Shown here: positions 1-5,142 of the stretch, piece after piece | Layout of the letters: each line of letters begins with the position of its first letter | Numbering within the stretch: position 1 is the first letter of the stretch | Assembly (NCBI GenBank): GCA_007122045.1 | Contig: SKJM01000702.1 | Location: 1-5,465, forward strand | DNA length: 5,465 nt | Reading direction: 5' to 3' | Origin: Planctomycetales bacterium | GTDB taxonomy: Bacteria; Planctomycetota; Planctomycetia; Pirellulales; Thermoguttaceae | The notes under the pieces: generated by a model | Databases searched by the model: none | What the model was told of the DNA's origin: nothing | What the model saw: the letters and a program-made list of their open reading frames with translations, nothing else | Translations under genes and position numbers: made by a program

Positions 1-127
1 GATGGAGACATACCAATGGCCCAACAACACGTTTCCCGGTGGCGTCGGTTCTTGCGGTGAGGAGTTCTTAAAGATATCACACGGAGATTAGGATTTCCTG
101 CTTGCCACGGCACGATGAACCACGCCC
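1..127. other. Left-edge stretch with no supported gene
   Basis: All three plus-strand frames that enter from the left edge close early, with stops at 58-60, 69-71 and 89-91. One of them could be the tail of an upstream gene, but none gives a recognisable peptide. On the minus strand this is the sequence just downstream of the permease stop. I see no convincing hairpin followed by a T-run, so no terminator is called. Confidence 0.5.
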
Positions 128-1582
128 TCAGAAGAACGTCCCGTACAGCCAGCCGGTCAGCGTGCTCATGCACACGACCAGGGCGATGAATACGGCCGTC
201 TTCTGCGTGCCCAGCACGGAGCGGATCACCAGCATGTTCGGCAGCGACAGGGCCGGGCCGGCCAGCAGCAGGGCGAGCGCGGGCCCCTGGCCCATGCCGT
301 TGTCGATCAGTCCTTGGAGGATGGGCACTTCGGTGAGCGTGGCGAAGTACATGAAGGCCCCGGCGACCGAGGCGAACAAGTTCGCGCCGAACGAGTTGCC
401 GCCCACCAGCGAGGCGACCCACTGGCTGGGGATCATGCCCTCTTCGCCCGGCCGGCCCAGCAGGAACCCGGCCACGATGACGCCCATGAACAACAGCGGC
501 GTAATCTGCTTGGCGAACCCCCACGACTGGTCGAACCACTCGCTCACCGCCTCCGGCCGGCGGCCGAAGCCCAACACCAGCGCCAGGCCGATCGTCGCCA
601 CGGTGAACGGCAGCATCGCCGCGTACGGCAGGCCTTGCTCGTGGCCGGGCAGCACGTGGCCGAACTGCGGCACGAGCCACAGCGTGGTCAGTGCCCAGGT
701 GGCCGCGGCGGCCAGCCCCACCAGGGCCATCTTCCACCAGCGAACGCCGAACCAGGCCACCAGAATCGACGCCAGGGCCACGGCGAACAGCGAGGTCAGC
801 AGCCACTTGCTCGACCAGATCGTGTACCACAGCCCCTCGGTCGCGTCGGGCCGGCCCCAGTTGGCGAACACCAGGATGCCGACCATGGCGGCGAAATAGG
901 TGGCCGTTTTCCACAGCGGGCGGTCTTGCTCGCTTTCGGGCATCGCGACGGCTTGAGCCGCCTTGTCGGTCTCTTCCCGGCGGTAGATGAAGTGCATCGC
1001 CAGGCCGATGACGATGCTGAAGACGATCGCGCCCATCGCCCGCGCCACGCCCAGCGACGGCCCGAGCACGGCGGCGGTCAGGACGATGGCCAGTACGTTG
1101 ATGGCCGGACCGGAGTAGAGGAAGGCCACCGCGGGGCCCAGCCCGGCGCCCATCCGCCAGATGCCCGCAAACAACGGCAGAATGGTGCAGGAACAAACGG
1201 CCAGGATCGAACCGCTCACCGAGGCGACGCCGTAGGCCAGCGGCTTGGGCGCGGTGGGGCCGAGGTATTTCATCACCGCGTTCTGGCTGACGAACACGGC
1301 AATGGCCCCGGCGATGAAGAAGGCCGGGATCAGGCACAGCAGCACGTGCTCCTGGGCGTACCAGCGCGTCAGGGCCAGGGCCTCGTAGATCGATTGGTCG
1401 AATCGTTGCCACCCCAGAGGGAGGGAGAAAGCGATCAGGAAGGCCGCCAGCCCCAGCGCCAGTTTCTTCCATTCGCGCTGCAAGAGCGAGGGTTCGCAGG
1501 TCTCGGCGGGAGCGGCGGCGACGGTCTGCGGGGGCGAGGCGGCATCGATGGCGGCCGAATCGGGGGGAGACGTTATATCCAT
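128..1582 (-). CDS. COG0701-family membrane permease (ArsP / SO_0444-like metal or metalloid exporter)
   Basis: Predicted inner-membrane efflux permease of 484 residues, a full-length COG0701 (DUF318) protein. A polar Pro/Ala-rich N-terminus (about 1-37) precedes ten or more hydrophobic segments, including about 41-58, 79-98, 150-170, 182-198, 226-241, 261-279, 284-304, 321-339, 361-376 and 462-480. The family signature is visible twice, as expected for an internally duplicated fold: a CSC motif (Cys130, Cys132) followed by LPLFAGIWRMGAGLGP and SGPAINVLAI (157-166), and later LTEVPILQGLIDNG with AGPALSLPNM (441-450). The paired cysteines could bind a thiophilic metal or a trivalent arsenical; this is inference from the family. 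The start ATG (1580-1582) has a GGAG (plus 1594-1597) 11 bases upstream. The gene is divergent from the flavoprotein/arsF/arsG cluster and shares its control region. The family also contains Cu/Zn-type exporters, so the substrate is uncertain. Confidence 0.9.
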   Translation of the reverse strand: MDITSPPDSAAIDAASPPQTVAAAPAETCEPSLLQREWKKLALGLAAFLIAFSLPLGWQRFDQSIYEALALTRWYAQEHVLLCLIPAFFIAGAIAVFVSQNAVMKYLGPTAPKPLAYGVASVSGSILAVCSCTILPLFAGIWRMGAGLGPAVAFLYSGPAINVLAIVLTAAVLGPSLGVARAMGAIVFSIVIGLAMHFIYRREETDKAAQAVAMPESEQDRPLWKTATYFAAMVGILVFANWGRPDATEGLWYTIWSSKWLLTSLFAVALASILVAWFGVRWWKMALVGLAAAATWALTTLWLVPQFGHVLPGHEQGLPYAAMLPFTVATIGLALVLGFGRRPEAVSEWFDQSWGFAKQITPLLFMGVIVAGFLLGRPGEEGMIPSQWVASLVGGNSFGANLFASVAGAFMYFATLTEVPILQGLIDNGMGQGPALALLLAGPALSLPNMLVIRSVLGTQKTAVFIALVVCMSTLTGWLYGTFF

Positions 1583-1606
1583 TGTCGGTATATCTCCGGG
1601 TTGGGG

Positions 1607-1622
1607 TGAAGTGAAGTGAAGT
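1607..1622. repeat. Short tandem repeat TGAAG, three copies
   Basis: The pentamer TGAAG occurs three times in succession, followed by one more T, 25 to 40 bases upstream of the permease start codon. On the mRNA it reads as repeated ACTTC just upstream of the GGAG ribosome-binding site. It may be slippage-derived and of no function. Confidence 0.7.
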
Positions 1623-1694
1623 CGTTACCGGGCAGCAGGGGAAGCGTCCGTCGCCGGCTGGGGCGTCGGCTGAACTTACATCGAAGCTTGCGTG

Positions 1695-1718
1695 ATTGGT
1701 AATTTAGCCAAATATGCG
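1695..1718 (+). promoter_or_regulatory. Operator-like inverted repeat, copy 1
   Basis: ATTGG and CCAAA arms (1695-1699 and 1708-1712) flank an 8-base spacer, TAATTTAG. The right arm continues as GCCAAATATGCG (1707-1718). It matches copy 3 near the flavoprotein promoter in arm sequence, arm spacing, orientation and flank (11 of 12 bases over the right arm and flank). It lies 113-130 bases upstream of the permease ATG. The spacer is AT-rich like a -10 box, but no good -35 partner is visible on either strand. This is a candidate site for a dimeric regulator; which protein binds is unknown. Confidence 0.5.
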
Positions 1719-1905
1719 ATTTTACACGGCGACCCTCGCCAGGACAAGCCGGCTTCCAGCATTTGGGCATTGCGTCCGATGCCGTAATACTCTCGGAAAA
1801 CCCCTCTTGGACAGGCGATAACCCCCCCATTACGCCCCTTAGGGACCAGTTCGGCCTTGCTTCGCATGGCCGCCCGCCCTGCGGAAGCCCGGAACCCACC
1901 TTGCA

Positions 1906-1934
1906 ATTATATTGTTATTTGGCCAAACTAGCAA
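1906..1934 (-). promoter_or_regulatory. Sigma-70-type promoter for the permease
   Basis: Read on the minus strand, TTGCTA (plus 1929-1934) is followed after exactly 17 bases by a perfect TATAAT (plus 1906-1911). A -10 this good stands out in GC-rich sequence, and it points toward the permease. The start of transcription would be near 1899. The spacer contains the palindrome TTTGGCCAAA, so a repressor bound there would sit between the two promoter boxes. Confidence 0.6.
1918..1932. promoter_or_regulatory. Operator-like palindrome TTTGGCCAAA, copy 2
   Basis: A perfect 10-base palindrome at 1918-1927 has the same TTTGG/CCAAA arms as copies 1 and 3 but no spacer between them. Its right flank makes GCCAAACTAGC (1922-1932), matching the GCCAAAYWWGC pattern shared by all three copies. 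It lies inside the spacer of the predicted permease promoter. Confidence 0.5.
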
Positions 1935-2020
1935 CTGCCACCTGCCGATGTTGACGACCACCGAGCCGATCAATCCGGTGCAGGCCCTGCCACGCGCGGT
2001 TGCCAATTCGCGATAGGGCA

Positions 2021-2048
2021 TTGACGCAACTTGCTCATTTGGTACAAT
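2021..2048 (+). promoter_or_regulatory. Distal promoter P1 for the flavoprotein/arsF/arsG cluster
   Basis: TTGACG (2021-2026, five of six to consensus) is followed by a 16-base spacer and TACAAT (2043-2048, five of six). Transcription would start near 2055, giving a leader of about 127 bases before the ATG at 2182. The -10 box lies exactly in the spacer of an inverted repeat (2038-2055), which suggests the promoter can be blocked by a bound regulator. Confidence 0.6.
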
Positions 2049-2061
2049 TGCCAAACATGCG
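2038..2061 (+). promoter_or_regulatory. Operator-like inverted repeat over the -10 box, copy 3
   Basis: TTTGG (2038-2042) and CCAAA (2051-2055) are perfect inverted arms around TACAATTG. The first six bases of that spacer are the -10 of promoter P1. The right arm extends as GCCAAACATGCG (2050-2061), nearly identical to copy 1. A weaker half-site, TTGCCAATT, lies at 2000-2008. The geometry is that of a repressor operator; the regulator is not encoded in the window. Confidence 0.55.
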
Positions 2062-2127
2062 GCCCTGGCCGGAATATCACCCGGAGGGCCGTTCGGGTAG
2101 CATAGAGCGTAGTGGCGTGGTCTTGCC

Positions 2128-2157
2128 CTGACACCGAGCCGGGGCGGCCGGTACAAT
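2128..2157 (+). promoter_or_regulatory. Proximal promoter P2 for the flavoprotein gene
   Basis: CTGACA (2128-2133) and TACAAT (2152-2157), each five of six to consensus, are separated by 18 bases. Transcription would start near 2164, leaving a very short leader containing the strong AGAGGAG ribosome-binding site (2169-2175). No TTTGG/CCAAA element overlaps it, so P2 may escape the control proposed for P1. Confidence 0.4.
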
Positions 2158-2181
2158 AGCACTTCAGCAGAGGAGTTCGCC

Positions 2182-2889
2182 ATGGAACCTTCCGTAACGC
2201 GTCGGACGTTCGTTCAAGCGATGGGCGTGGGCGCCGGCACCGCAGCCGGGCTGGCCCCCTTCGCCGCCCAAGGGGCCGATGACTCGGAGAAAACCGTCAA
2301 AATTGTCGCCGTTGCATGCAGCCCGCGAGAAGGCATGACGACCGCCCAGGCCCTGGACTACTGCCTGGAAGCGGCCAAGGCGGTCGATCCGGACCGGATC
2401 GAAACGGAACTGATCGACCTGGCCGAAATGGAAATTCCCGGATACATGGCCGCCGGCATCCCGCTGAAGCCGGGCCACCGCGACGATTTCCCCAAGGTGG
2501 CCGAGAAACTGGCCGATCGAAGGGTCGCGGGCATCATTATCGGCTCGCCGGTCTACTACCGCAACGTGACCGCCCTGTGCAAGGCGTTCATCGATCGGTG
2601 CAGGGTCTTGCGGGCCGAGTTCGCGCTGTCGAACAAGGTCGGCGGCGCGGTGGCCGTCGGCGGCGGGCGGAACGGTGGTCAGGAGTTGACCCTTCAGGCC
2701 ATCCACTCCGCGCTGCTGTGCCAGGAGATGCTCGTCGTCGGCGACGGCCGCCCCACCGCCCACGCCGGAGGCGCCGTGTGGAATCCCGGTACCGACGACA
2801 TCTCGGAAGACAAGATTGGGCTCGCCACCGTGCGGAACCTGGGGCGGCGCGTGGCCGAAGTCGCTTTGCAGCGAGCCCCGGCCGAATAA
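2182..2889 (+). CDS. Tat-exported flavodoxin / NADPH-dependent FMN reductase-like protein
   Basis: Predicted flavin oxidoreductase of 235 residues with a flavodoxin-like fold, exported in folded form. A twin-arginine signal is seen as TRRTFVQAM (6-14), then a weakly hydrophobic Ala/Gly segment ending near residue 31. The mature part opens with strand KIVAVA and a phosphate-binding loop SPREGMTT (47-54), as in FMN reductase and iron-sulfur-flavoprotein relatives. GSPVYYRNV...KAFIDR (121-139) and GGGRNGGQE (160-168) are the other expected FMN-contact regions. The Isf-type cluster-binding cysteine block is not obvious, so I read it as FMN only. The start is fixed by AGAGGAG six bases upstream and by the Tat motif directly after it. 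Family members usually take electrons from cytoplasmic NAD(P)H; an exported one needs another donor, possibly the thioredoxin-like proteins encoded next. It is first in the cluster, 77 bases ahead of arsF. Substrate unknown. Confidence 0.85.
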   Translation: MEPSVTRRTFVQAMGVGAGTAAGLAPFAAQGADDSEKTVKIVAVACSPREGMTTAQALDYCLEAAKAVDPDRIETELIDLAEMEIPGYMAAGIPLKPGHRDDFPKVAEKLADRRVAGIIIGSPVYYRNVTALCKAFIDRCRVLRAEFALSNKVGGAVAVGGGRNGGQELTLQAIHSALLCQEMLVVGDGRPTAHAGGAVWNPGTDDISEDKIGLATVRNLGRRVAEVALQRAPAE

Positions 2890-2966
2890 GCCGGAAAACA
2901 CGTCCCCAGCCAACGCGCGGAAGACGGCCGCTTGGAACCCATGTTACCCGGTGCAGCGAGAAGCCT

Positions 2967-3701
2967 ATGACCTTGAAAGACGCCGCAGCCAATTCGCTGC
3001 TGATGTTTGTTGCCGCCACGTGCGTCGTGCTGATCGTCAAGGCGGTTTCGCCGGCCCCGCAAACGCCTCACGCGGCGGCCGGCGGGTCGGCCGCCGGCGG
3101 ATCCGCCGGCGCCATGCAGGACGGCATCCGGGTCTATTACATCCACGGCAACTTCCGATGCGTCACTTGCGAGGCTATCGAAAACTACGCCCGCGAAGCG
3201 GTGGAAACCGGCTTCCCCGACCAACTGAGCGCCGGGCGAATCGAATGGCAGACCATCAATTTCGACGATCCGGGCAACGAGCGCTATGTGGTCGAATACG
3301 AGGTGGTCGCCCCGACCGTTATCCTCGCCAGGTTCGAGGGGGGGCGGCAGGTCGAATGGACGCGGCTGCACGGGGTTTGGGATCATGTGAACGTGAAGTC
3401 TGCCTTCATTCGCTACGTGCAGGACAGCCTCCGCGAGTTCATGGGTGCGTTGCCGACCGAAGCTCCCACCCCGGCCGAAGCCCCAACGCCGGCCGTTCCC
3501 GCCTTCGGCGCCCCTGCTTCCGGAACCCCGGCCGCGGCCGATTCCCCTGCCGAACTTCGGCCTTCGGAGCCCGCGGCGCCGGCGGCCCCGGTTCCGGAAC
3601 CCCTCACGCCGGACCGGGCAAGTTCCGAGCCGCCGATGCCCGCCTCTCCCTTGCGTTCACCCACCCAGGAACCCCGCTTTTCCTTCCCCAACCCGGAGTA
3701 A
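2967..3701 (+). CDS. arsF: ArsF-family membrane-anchored thioredoxin-fold protein
   Basis: 244 residues. One N-terminal membrane segment (about 10-27) and a Gly/Ala/Ser linker (36-49) lead into a thioredoxin-like domain, about 54-160, that should face outside the cytoplasm. The domain opens with YYIHGNFRCVTCEAIENY, the hallmark of the ArsF family, with the redox pair Cys65/Cys68. VVAPTVI supplies the likely cis-proline, Pro116. The remaining 82 residues are a low-complexity Pro/Ala/Ser/Glu tail, probably disordered. ArsF was named in a nitro-aromatic arsenical reduction system, where it is reported to work together with ArsE; applying that role here is inference. The start at 2967 places the membrane segment at the usual distance, with only a weak purine-rich GAGAAG upstream; longer in-frame extensions give Arg/Gly-rich nonsense. 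Its stop overlaps the ribosome-binding site of the next gene, so the two are co-transcribed and probably coupled. A general thiol role is also possible. Confidence 0.85.
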   Translation: MTLKDAAANSLLMFVAATCVVLIVKAVSPAPQTPHAAAGGSAAGGSAGAMQDGIRVYYIHGNFRCVTCEAIENYAREAVETGFPDQLSAGRIEWQTINFDDPGNERYVVEYEVVAPTVILARFEGGRQVEWTRLHGVWDHVNVKSAFIRYVQDSLREFMGALPTEAPTPAEAPTPAVPAFGAPASGTPAAADSPAELRPSEPAAPAAPVPEPLTPDRASSEPPMPASPLRSPTQEPRFSFPNPE

Positions 3702-3706
3702 CACCT

Positions 3707-4240
3707 ATGCTGCATTTGCTGCCGAACTCTCGCCGCATGAAACCCCGCCGAGTGCCAAGGGCGGCCGTTTGGGCCGTTGTGCTGTTGGCGTTGCCGACAC
3801 TCCCCGGTTGCCAAGAGGCCCCCGACGCGCCGCTGTTGCCGGGCAACCCCACCCAGGAAGAACTCGATTACCAGGCGGGCCGCGTGCCCGGCCAGTCATT
3901 CGGGGGCCCCGCCCCCTCCAACTCGGACTTACCGGTGCTGGTGGCCCTGGGGGCAGGGCAATGCATCCCGTGCCGGCAAATGCAGCCCGACCTGGACGCG
4001 CTCCGAGAGCAATATGCCGGCGCGATGGAGCTGGTGTACATCGACGTGTACCAGGATCGCACGGCGGGGCATCGGTACGGCATTCGCACGATTCCCACCC
4101 AGATATTCTACGACGCTTCGGGCCGCGAGTTGTTCCGGCACGAAGGGTATTCCAGCATGGAAGACATCCTGGCGACGTGGACAAAGCTTGGCGTGTCGTT
4201 GCAGCCTGACGATGCCGGCTCGACGCCGGAGGCCGGGTAG
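3707..4240 (+). CDS. Thioredoxin-like lipoprotein (possible ArsE-like partner of ArsF)
   Basis: 177 residues. A basic N-terminus and hydrophobic stretch (about 19-33) end in the lipobox LPGC with Cys35, so the protein is predicted to be lipid-anchored outside the cytoplasm. A Pro/Gly-rich linker precedes a thioredoxin domain, about 75-170. VLVALGAGQCIPCRQMQPDL carries the active-site pair Cys86/Cys89 (CIPC), and GIRTIPTQIFYDASG carries the cis-proline Pro130. CIPC rather than the CGPC of thioredoxin should alter the redox potential. The start at 3707 is chosen because GGAG (3695-3698) stands eight bases upstream; ATG 3737 (codon 11) would also leave a functional signal. The gene begins five bases after arsF ends and stops ten bases before arsG. 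Its likely job is to pass electrons between the CcdA-like ArsG and ArsF. Equating it with ArsE rests on position only. Confidence 0.85.
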   Translation: MLHLLPNSRRMKPRRVPRAAVWAVVLLALPTLPGCQEAPDAPLLPGNPTQEELDYQAGRVPGQSFGGPAPSNSDLPVLVALGAGQCIPCRQMQPDLDALREQYAGAMELVYIDVYQDRTAGHRYGIRTIPTQIFYDASGRELFRHEGYSSMEDILATWTKLGVSLQPDDAGSTPEAG

Positions 4241-4250
4241 AGGAAAAACC

Positions 4251-4940
4251 ATGAGCGAGTTCGCTTTCGGGGTGGGTACGGCCCTTTGGTTGGGCATCCT
4301 CACGTCCATCAGCCCATGCCCGTTGGCCACCAACATCGCGGCGATTTCCTACATCGCGCGCAAGGTGGGCAACGCGCGCCAGGTGTTCTTGACCGGTTTG
4401 CTCTACACCCTCGGGCGCACCCTGGCCTACCTGGTCTTGGCGTTCGTGCTGGTCGCCAGCGTGCTTTCGATGCCGCAGGTCTCCTTGTTCCTGCAGAGGT
4501 ACATGCACCTGGCGCTCGGCCCCATCTTGATTCTCGTCGGCATGTTCCTGCTGGGACTCATTGAGATGAACCTCGGCGGCGGCGGGATGGGCGCGGGCCT
4601 GCAGAAGCGGGTCGACGCCATGGGCATGTGGGGCTCGCTGTTGCTGGGCATCGTGTTCGCGCTGACCTTCTGCCCCACCTCGGCCGCCCTGTTCTTCGGC
4701 AGCCTCGTGCCCCTCTCGCTGACGGTGAACTCGATGGTCGCCCTGCCGGCGATCTACGGCGTGGGCACCGCCGTGCCGGTCATCGTGTTCGCCGTGCTGC
4801 TGGCCACCAGCGCGCAGTCGGTCGGCAGGGCGTACAATGTACTCGCCAAGGTCGAGTGGTTCGCCCGAACGGCCACGGGATGCGTCTTCATCATTGTGGG
4901 CATTTATTTTTCCCTGAAATACGTTTTTCAGGTAATATGA
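4251..4940 (+). CDS. arsG: ArsG-family CcdA/DsbD-like six-helix membrane protein
   Basis: 229 residues, nearly all membrane, with about six helices (10-32, 45-72, 86-104, 127-149, 160-184, 205-225). SISPCPLATN puts Cys23 in helix 1 and LTFCPTSAALFFG puts Cys141 in helix 4, the positions of the redox cysteines of CcdA and DsbD, which carry electrons from cytoplasmic thioredoxin across the membrane. A glycine-rich loop (109-116) separates the two three-helix halves. The ArsG family is annotated as an exporter of aromatic amino-arsenicals because it accompanies ArsF; the conserved cysteines also fit thiol electron transfer, and sequence alone does not decide. The ATG at 4251 has AGGA (4241-4244) six bases upstream, and the gene follows the lipoprotein by ten bases, so it is the last gene of the transcript. 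Its stop TGA overlaps an ATG in another frame. Confidence 0.88.
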   Translation: MSEFAFGVGTALWLGILTSISPCPLATNIAAISYIARKVGNARQVFLTGLLYTLGRTLAYLVLAFVLVASVLSMPQVSLFLQRYMHLALGPILILVGMFLLGLIEMNLGGGGMGAGLQKRVDAMGMWGSLLLGIVFALTFCPTSAALFFGSLVPLSLTVNSMVALPAIYGVGTAVPVIVFAVLLATSAQSVGRAYNVLAKVEWFARTATGCVFIIVGIYFSLKYVFQVI

Positions 4941-4993
4941 AGCAATGCAGGGCGGCCTGCTCACCGCCTCTCAGCGGGGTATCCTCCGGGCCT

Positions 4994-5006
4994 CCAGTGG
5001 CACTGG
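4994..5006. repeat. 13-base palindrome CCAGTG-G-CACTGG
   Basis: Six-base perfect inverted arms surround a single central G. The centre is too short for an RNA hairpin loop with all pairs formed, so a protein-binding site is the more natural reading if it is functional. Confidence 0.5.
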
Positions 5007-5040
5007 GCGCCGGCACGGCACGAGATTATATTGAGGCCGC

Positions 5041-5059
5041 TCTTGCCCGATCGGCAAGA
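5041..5059. repeat. Hairpin TCTTGCC-CGATC-GGCAAGA
   Basis: Seven perfect base pairs enclose a five-base loop, about 84 bases before the Rieske start codon. No U-tract follows on either strand, so it could be a factor-assisted transcript end, an mRNA-stabilising stem behind arsG, or an operator for the Rieske operon. Confidence 0.55.
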
Positions 5060-5142
5060 AACGCCATGCCGCGGCACACCCAAAGGGCCACGTAACGCAC
5101 CATATCGTAAACAACCATCGTACGCAGCAGGGAATCCCAACC

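Larger units (their letters stand above)
1583..1898 (-). other. Long untranslated leader of the permease gene (predicted)
   Basis: If the minus-strand promoter at 1906-1934 is the true one, transcription starts near 1899 and the mRNA carries roughly 315 untranslated bases before the permease ATG. Open frames inside it give low-complexity Arg/Pro/Ser-rich peptides without recognisable motifs, so no gene is called. It contains one copy of the TTGG-N8-CCAA element (1695-1712), a weak hairpin (1653-1658 with 1665-1670, one G-T pair) and a short tandem repeat near the start codon. I recognise no known riboswitch fold by eye. A closer promoter that I cannot see may exist. Confidence 0.4.
4941..5142. 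other. Gap between arsG and the Rieske gene, with inverted repeats
   Basis: The gap contains a short GC stem (GGCGG 4951-4955 with CCGCC 4964-4968), a 13-base palindrome (4994-5006) and a seven-pair hairpin (5041-5059). None is followed by a run of T, so no intrinsic terminator is supported. No convincing -35/-10 pair for the Rieske gene is visible. A 52-codon open frame (4937-5095) starts inside the arsG stop; its Ala/Arg/Pro-rich peptide resembles no protein I know. Confidence 0.5.

Noticed and set aside
2..91. ATG-initiated 29-codon frame at the left edge
   Set aside because: Too short, no visible ribosome-binding site because of the edge, and no recognisable sequence; may simply be the tail of an upstream frame.
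102..1609. Long plus-strand open frames (up to 431 codons) opposite the permease
   Set aside because: They are antisense to a complete, motif-bearing membrane protein. Their peptides are Arg/Gly/His/Gln-rich or Pro/Ser-rich with no domain, as expected of shadows in GC-rich DNA.
1573..1906. Minus-strand frames of 108 and 76 codons between the permease and its promoter
   Set aside because: No recognisable motif, composition not like the neighbouring proteins, and start codons within a few bases of the predicted transcription start, leaving no room for a ribosome-binding site.
1839..2183. Minus-strand 114-codon frame and plus-strand 63-codon frame (1763-1954) as a possible small regulator gene
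   Set aside because: No helix-turn-helix, metal-binding cysteines or other ArsR-like features; they overlap the promoters and operator-like elements.
2164..3386. Minus-strand frames (230-249 codons) opposite the flavoprotein and arsF
   Set aside because: Antisense shadows of two genes with clear signal peptides, ribosome-binding sites and active-site motifs.
4951..4968. GGCGG-N8-CCGCC stem as an intrinsic terminator for arsG
   Set aside because: Only five pairs with an eight-base loop and no T-run after it; too common by chance at this GC content.
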